Shown here: positions 60,296 through 64,000 of the stretch, one piece after another | Layout: the number at the start of each line of letters is the position of its first letter | Position numbering within the stretch: the stretch's first letter is position 1 | Source: Haladaptatus pallidirubidus | Lineage (GTDB): Archaea; Halobacteriota; Halobacteria; Halobacteriales; Haladaptataceae | Assembly: GCF_020700235.1 (NCBI RefSeq) | Contig: NZ_CP085304.1 | Coordinates: 212,261-276,260 of the forward strand | Length of the DNA stretch: 64,000 nucleotides | Reading direction: 5' to 3' | Position numbers and translations under genes: made by a program | Notes under the pieces: model-generated | The model's database searches: none | Told to the model about the DNA's origin: nothing | Seen by the model: only the letters and a program-made list of their open reading frames with translations

Positions 60296-60606
60296 CATTC
60301 GTGGTGTGCTCTTGTAATCCACAGTGTTTCATCGGCATTCAGAACGATTGGAAGCAAATAGCCAGCGAGTCCCTCGGTATGAGACGATGATGGAAGATAG
60401 GTCGGCTCGACGAATATTGGAATCTCGGTAGAAGAGAGTGTATCGAGAATCAGTTGTACGCGTGCTTTTGTGACATTTATGGTGCCCCCGACAATGATTG
60501 CATCCGTTCCTGTGTCGGCAATGCCATCATAGGAATCACCGTTTCGCATTGCTTTATCTGGGTCGATCTTCGTGATGTGCTTCCACTGCGTCCACACAGT
60601 CGACAT
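60296..60606 (-). pseudogene. GGGP synthase (PcrB family) N-terminal half, truncated at the repeat
   Basis: ATG 60606 gives VWTQWKHITKIDPDKAMRNG, then DSYDGIADTGTDAIIVGGTI, then IPIFVEPTYLPSSSHTEGLA and LLPIVLNADETLWITRAHHE. This is the first half of phosphoglycerol geranylgeranyltransferase, which makes the first ether bond of archaeal lipids (full length about 230). The homology ends at the border of repeat copy 2 and the frame stops at 60253. The cell must have another copy, as the enzyme is essential. Confidence 0.85.
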
Positions 60607-60840
60607 AACTTACCGTAGTGCTATCACAGCTAAACCGCTCTTCCTCTAAAAGGTAGGTTGAACAGTATCTCCCTAGAAGTGCGAGTGAGATGTCTAGCTA
60701 AGACTAAATCGAACACAAGACTACACCAGCGTATACACGAGCATTTTTGCACGGTAGATTATTCTAAGTGGTCTGGTAGCGTTGTTAGCTGGTTCACAGG
60801 TGGCAGGAAAATTGATAACATACTACATACGAGAGGAAGT

Positions 60841-61242
60841 ATGGCACCTCCACTCACGGATAACGAAACAGACCAGTTGCTCCGTACTTGTCGGACGGTA
60901 ATCGGTGATGAACTCCGGAGTGTGACGTACTTTTCACCGAATGACTATCAGCACCTCTACTTACGAGAGGATCTTGAGCGCGGAACCCATCCACACTCGT
61001 TCGTTGAAAATGAACGTGGGGGATTTAGTTCCCAACGCACGTACGAATGGTCCGAACTCGGTGACTACCGATACACGATGCGGACATTCGACAACGGCTA
61101 TCTCGTTCGTGTCATCGTCGGAACACACGGTACCTATGTGACAACGGATTCGATAACAATGGATCGATTCAATGATGTCGCAGAGGCTGTCAGCAGTGTA
61201 CTCGAAGAAATTGCATCGCAGTCCGAGCGCCACGTCGGGTAA
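60841..61242 (+). CDS. Conserved-looking haloarchaeal protein of unknown function
   Basis: 133 residues from ATG 60841 (MAPPLTDNETDQLLRTCRTV). Alpha/beta pattern with VTYFSPNDYQHLYLREDLER and YRYTMRTFDNGYLVRVIVGTHGTYVTTD. It resembles small haloarchaeal DUF7522-like proteins, recognised by eye only. Soluble, no cysteines of note. Isolated gene. Confidence 0.7.
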   Translation: MAPPLTDNETDQLLRTCRTVIGDELRSVTYFSPNDYQHLYLREDLERGTHPHSFVENERGGFSSQRTYEWSELGDYRYTMRTFDNGYLVRVIVGTHGTYVTTDSITMDRFNDVAEAVSSVLEEIASQSERHVG

Positions 61243-61364
61243 GAGCGCTTTTACGGCTTGAGTCGCTATTCACTAGTGATGAGCCCTCCAGGGAGTAACA
61301 GTTCTTTAGATATTTCTAGCATCGCTAAATTATTGGGCGATTGTGCACTTGGGGGGATATCAGC

Positions 61365-61937
61365 ATGATGCCATGGGGACACGCTGCTTTTGGATATGTC
61401 CTCTTTTCACTTGGGCATCGTTTTGTGACACGCAAACCACCAGCGGGGCTTGGAATAGTCCTCGCAGTATTGTTTGGCACTCAATTACCGGATCTTGTGG
61501 ATAAAACGCTCTCGTGGGGACTTCATCTCTTCCCACAGGGGTATTCAATCGCTCATTCAATCTTGGTTGCCATACCGATTGGGCTCCTTGTTTTAGGCGT
61601 GGCAACTGCCAAAAGCCGATTCAAACTTGGTGCCGCGTTCACAGTCGGTTATTGGTCACATCTTCTCGGGGATGCGATCTTGGCAGTTCCAAAATCTGGT
61701 GTGACACCAAATGATCGACTGTTCTGGCCCATTGTCACACTTCCACCATACGAGTATGAGACATCACTGCTCGGGCGAGTTAATCGGATTTTTAGTGAGT
61801 TCTCTAATGAGATGCTGACTCCAGAGCATTTTATTTTTCTGGCGATCTACTCGATACCCTATCTCCTGGCATTCCTGCTCTGGATAGTCGATGGTGCACC
61901 AGGCATCCCATATGCGCGGCAAACAGATAATAAATAG
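61365..61937 (+). CDS. YdjM-like (DUF457) membrane metal-dependent hydrolase family
   Basis: 190 residues from ATG 61365 or 61368 (MPWGHAAFGYVLFSLGHRFV). N-terminal His, GTQLPDLVDKTLSWGLHLFP (conserved Asp), SIAHSILVAIPIGLL (His) and GYWSHLLGDAI (His, Asp), the spaced His/Asp set of this family, with four spans. Haloarchaeal members often have unknown substrates. Confidence 0.88.
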   Translation: MMPWGHAAFGYVLFSLGHRFVTRKPPAGLGIVLAVLFGTQLPDLVDKTLSWGLHLFPQGYSIAHSILVAIPIGLLVLGVATAKSRFKLGAAFTVGYWSHLLGDAILAVPKSGVTPNDRLFWPIVTLPPYEYETSLLGRVNRIFSEFSNEMLTPEHFIFLAIYSIPYLLAFLLWIVDGAPGIPYARQTDNK

Positions 61938-62058
61938 GAAGGGGGAACATGGCGGAACTACACCACGAACTCTGCATAGTCGCGATGAGAGTACCAGAGA
62001 GTGTTCACTGCCGCTTATGATCTAAGCAGAACCGGCAGAACCGACGACGGCCATCGGT

Positions 62059-62226
62059 TCACATGTCCTTGTAGTAAACGGACGCGATCAGCCCACCGAC
62101 GAAGGCAGAAGTGAGACCGACCGCAAACGGTGGGAAGACCGACTGAAAGATGGCAAAGAGCATGAGGGCGATCACTATCCCGAGGACAAACTTCTTGAAT
62201 GCAAGTGAGGCATGCTCATTACTCAT
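62059..62226 (-). CDS. Small single- or double-span membrane protein
   Basis: 55 residues from ATG 62226 (MSNEHASLAFKKFVLGIVIA); an ATG at 62232 is possible. Two hydrophobic stretches (FVLGIVIALMLFAIFQSVF and FAVGLTSAFVGGLIASVYY). The start overlaps the stop of the upstream fragment (ATGAGTAATG), indicating a former coupled pair. Confidence 0.55.
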   Translation of the reverse strand: MSNEHASLAFKKFVLGIVIALMLFAIFQSVFPPFAVGLTSAFVGGLIASVYYKDM

Positions 62227-62338
62227 TGTCATCCATTCGCGCTTTCAGGTCTTTAATCCGCTGCTCGCGTAACTGTTCCAACTCGTGATTGTGTCGGAAA
62301 TGACGCGCATCAATTATTCTGGCACCTTCATCGAGTAA
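62219..62338 (-). pseudogene. 3' part of a small coiled-coil gene, upstream partner of the 55-residue protein
   Basis: The frame reads LLDEGARIIDARHFRHNHEL, then EQLREQRIKDLKARMDDNE to TAA 62219. It looks like a genuine charged helix, but the 5' end runs into the Orc1/Cdc6 relic in another frame and has no start codon. It was joined to that relic by a deletion. Confidence 0.5.
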
Positions 62339-62892
62339 GCAGAAATGCCAATGACGCCGACCTTGGTTTCGGTGACGTTGTTGTTGTCGTTGCAGCGGGG
62401 GAGTTCGTAGAGGACATCGTCGTCGTCTCCGACACTGTCGATCTCATCGAGAACGAACAAGCAATGTGTGGCGTCTAGGGTGTTGAGGTGTTCCCAGAGC
62501 ATTTCGTAGATATCGCCTGGCGCATGGCCACGTTTGGAGATTTTATTGCCCGAGTCGCGGAGTGCGTTGACGAGACGGACTGAGACTTGATAGGATGAAG
62601 TGAGCGACTTACAGACGATCTTCACCACTTCGACATCGAGATGGTCATATTTCTCTTAGTCAGTCTGTAGGCGATTCAGCACCATGTTGGTGGCAAGTGT
62701 TTTTCCGACACCGGTCTGCCCATAGAGGAAGATATTCCGTGGTCGGCTCCCCTTGATCACGGGTTTGAGTGCGGCTTGGTATTCTTCGAGTTCCCGATCA
62801 CGTTCAATGAGATCATCTGGTCGGTAGTGATCGCGGAGTACATCCTCATTCTCGAAGCTCGGGTCGTCAAAAGTGAACTCCTCCAGTCCCAT
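62314..62892 (-). pseudogene. Orc1/Cdc6 replication initiator, stop codon and C-terminal deletion
   Basis: ATG 62892 gives FENEDVLRDHYRPDDLIERD, then NIFLYGQTGVGKTLATNMVL (Walker A) and NRLQTD-stop-EKYDHL (TAA at 62658-62656), continuing in frame to THCLFVLDEIDSVGDDDDVL (Walker B) and TKVGVIGISAYSM. The lid and winged-helix domains are missing; intact proteins are about 400 residues. The relic ends against the small coiled-coil fragment. ORB-like repeats lie just upstream, as expected beside an orc gene. Confidence 0.92.
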
Positions 62893-62921
62893 TAGGTTGC
62901 ATCTCGTATGACCATGCCATA

Positions 62922-63176
62922 AAGGTAGGAATTTCCGAGCTTCATCCGCTTCCTGAGCTAGTCCAGTTTAAGTAACCCCCACACACGTCGTTTCCCGAGC
63001 TTTTCCACCAAAGTCAACCAGTCCTCAGTAAACAGCTAGTCTAATTCAAGATAGCTCAGGAAATGACGTGTGTGTCCCCTTCACGTCTAATCATCGTTGG
63101 TGTATCTGTTTAGGACTGAATTAGGTGAATAAACAGCCTCTACCACCCGATAGCTCAGGAAACGACGTGTGTCTCT
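62922..63176. repeat. ORB-like repeat cluster, probable (relic) replication origin
   Basis: The core GCTCRGGAAAYGACGTGTGT occurs three times: on the minus strand at 62975-63000 (followed by GGGGG) and on the plus strand at 63052-63079 and 63150-63176. Partial copies are at 62941-62960 and 62925-62940 (minus). GGAAACGA is the core of archaeal origin recognition boxes, and a G-run after it is typical for halophiles. The opposed orientation and the adjacent Orc1/Cdc6 relic support an origin. Confidence 0.72.
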
Positions 63177-63506
63177 CTTCTCAAGAAGATCGAAGACGGC
63201 TTTGTCCCACCGATAGCTGACCACAAGATGTCTCTTGATGGCCGAAGAAACAACGGATAATGGTGATGTGGCGGTGCCGTGCCAGCCAAGATTACACATA
63301 TCACTAGCCCATTCAACAACACGATCATCTGTACTTACAATCATCGCAATGTGCTGGCCCCGCCCGAACTGATTGTACGCGCCGATTGCAACCTTCCGTT
63401 CGTCATAAATACCAATACCAAGCGTGTGAGATCGGTCTAGAACCAGTGGGTCATCACTGTCGATGTGGAGCTCACGACGACAATGGCCACAGTCTGTGGA
63501 ATCCAT
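63087..63506 (-). pseudogene. C-terminal FilR1-like domain fragment of a regulator
   Basis: The minus frame contains HTLGIGIYDERKVAIGAYNQ, then GQHIAMIVSTDDRVVEWASD, like the end of FilR1/TrmB-type haloarchaeal regulators. After ASDM the sequence is unrelated and runs over an ORB-like repeat (RRFLSYRV). The 5' end overlaps the divergent HTH gene. It is probably a relic with a chance C-terminal extension. Confidence 0.45.
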
Positions 63507-63791
63507 AAAGCGGAATTCCGTGTATACCTCACTGTTCTCGATCATCCACACAGCACAAGAGCCGAAATCGCGGACATTCTCGACCGTGATCAGAGTACGA
63601 TTGGGAAGCAACTGCAACCGCTGTATGAACGGGAGTTGGTCACTCGATATCCGCGCACTGTCACTAGTGGTGGTGTCAAGTATCTTCATGTCGCTCAACC
63701 ACTCGCAGAAACCAGGGAGTGGCTACAACACGAGCAGGACATGTGGACAGATGCAGTCATGGCGCAACTATCGCAACTCCACACAAACTAG
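63483..63791 (+). CDS. Winged-helix transcriptional regulator (TrmB/MarR-like)
   Basis: 102 residues from ATG 63483; a GTG at 63465 would add six. ATVCGIHKAEFRVYLTVLDH, then TRAEIADILDRDQSTIGKQL (recognition helix), then YERELVTRYPRTVTSGGVKY (wing) and a C-terminal helix REWLQHEQDMWTDAVMAQLS. A stand-alone HTH of haloarchaeal type. Its 5' end overlaps the FilR1 relic on the other strand. Confidence 0.8.
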   Translation: MATVCGIHKAEFRVYLTVLDHPHSTRAEIADILDRDQSTIGKQLQPLYERELVTRYPRTVTSGGVKYLHVAQPLAETREWLQHEQDMWTDAVMAQLSQLHTN

Positions 63792-63878
63792 CATACGTTT
63801 GGACAGTGTATCCGCGTTATCGCCGCTCTTTCAGGATGGGTCTTGGTATAACACCGTTTACGATGTTAGAAGTTCGTC

Positions 63879-64000
63879 CGATGTTTGCGATTCGTACGAA
63901 TTATGGAGTTCGTTGACACAGCTTTGTTTTTCATTTTCAGAATTGACGACAGGAAGTCTGGTACTGTAAAATCCGCACGATGTTTACGATTCTTACGAAT
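63879..64000. repeat. Two 23-bp direct repeats at the window edge
   Basis: CGATGTTTGCGATTCGTACGAAT (63879-63901) and the same unit with two changes at 63978-64000, 99 bases apart; a partial unit (ACGATGTTAGAAGTTCGT) starts at 63860. Each repeat holds the half-palindrome ATTCGTACGAAT in the first copy. They may be iterons, partition sites or operators; the series may continue past the window. Confidence 0.6.

Overview
The window is from a halophilic archaeon (class Halobacteria). Evidence: very acidic proteins, Tat-exported lipoproteins with an RR motif followed by a lipobox Cys, HalOD1 output domains, an Lrp-TRASH copper regulator, a 55-residue histone-fold protein, an Orc1/Cdc6 relic, haloarchaeal insertion-sequence relics, and archaeal signature proteins. 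No rRNA or tRNA gene was seen. Base composition is patchy, from GC-rich coding blocks to a roughly 100-bp stretch that is almost pure A/T. More than fifteen genes are broken or truncated. Together these suggest an accessory replicon (plasmid, megaplasmid or chromosomal island) in active decay rather than core chromosome.

Layout. 1-3040: K+/H+ antiporter regulator, a beta-helix lipoprotein and small proteins. 3098-6244: a six-gene, mostly overlapping operon of uncharacterised proteins, with a divergent small gene across a perfect inverted repeat and a 275-bp structured repeat at its 3' end; that repeat recurs at 60019-60295. 6494-8928: a divergent pair, an unknown protein and an AlbA_2/Schlafen-like protein. 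9064-9795: an RDD pseudogene and a 230-bp IS6-like MITE with an 8-bp target duplication. 9801-16720: surface glycan locus with a GT-C membrane glycosyltransferase, GtrA, GT2, and a divergent three-gene operon (Gmd, SDR, and a DegT-family enzyme with His in place of the PLP lysine) that reads as a GDP-colitose pathway. 17117-21000: histone-fold protein, truncated YihY, MscS, and a HalOD1 double-domain protein. 20981-25025: Tat-exported subtilase, a Tat-signal relic, and a decayed M50-CBS site-2 protease. 25230-30299: WHy/LEA protein, HalOD1 protein, lipoprotein, and several relics. 30314-36373: Dpp/Opp/Nik-type ABC importer operon with an amphi-Trp-like protein, followed by an M28 peptidase and a convergent pair of pseudogenes (cupin and NikR). 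38948-42578: copper module (CopA, Lrp-TRASH regulator, CopZ-like chaperone). 42687-45740: MFS transporter, its inverted broken duplicate, and a broken YHS permease. 46669-48423: IS1341-type TnpB element next to an HTH_10 regulator fragment. 48675-54458: sulfation cluster (YqcI/YcgG protein, APS kinase fused to a nucleotidyltransferase domain, sulfotransferase) and a large alpha/beta hydrolase. 54600-59398: UspA proteins, CNNM/CorC protein, and a TrkA-gated K+ channel. 59400-64000: transposase, GGGPS and Orc1/Cdc6 relics, ORB-like repeats, an HTH regulator, and direct repeats at the edge.

Functional themes are the cell envelope (deoxysugar glycans, sulfation, exported proteases, peptide or metal import), ion and osmotic stress (K+ antiport, K+ channel, MscS, UspA, CNNM) and copper resistance. 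They are embedded in a mosaic shaped by transposition, duplication and pseudogenisation. Function calls come from motif recognition by eye; no database search was run.
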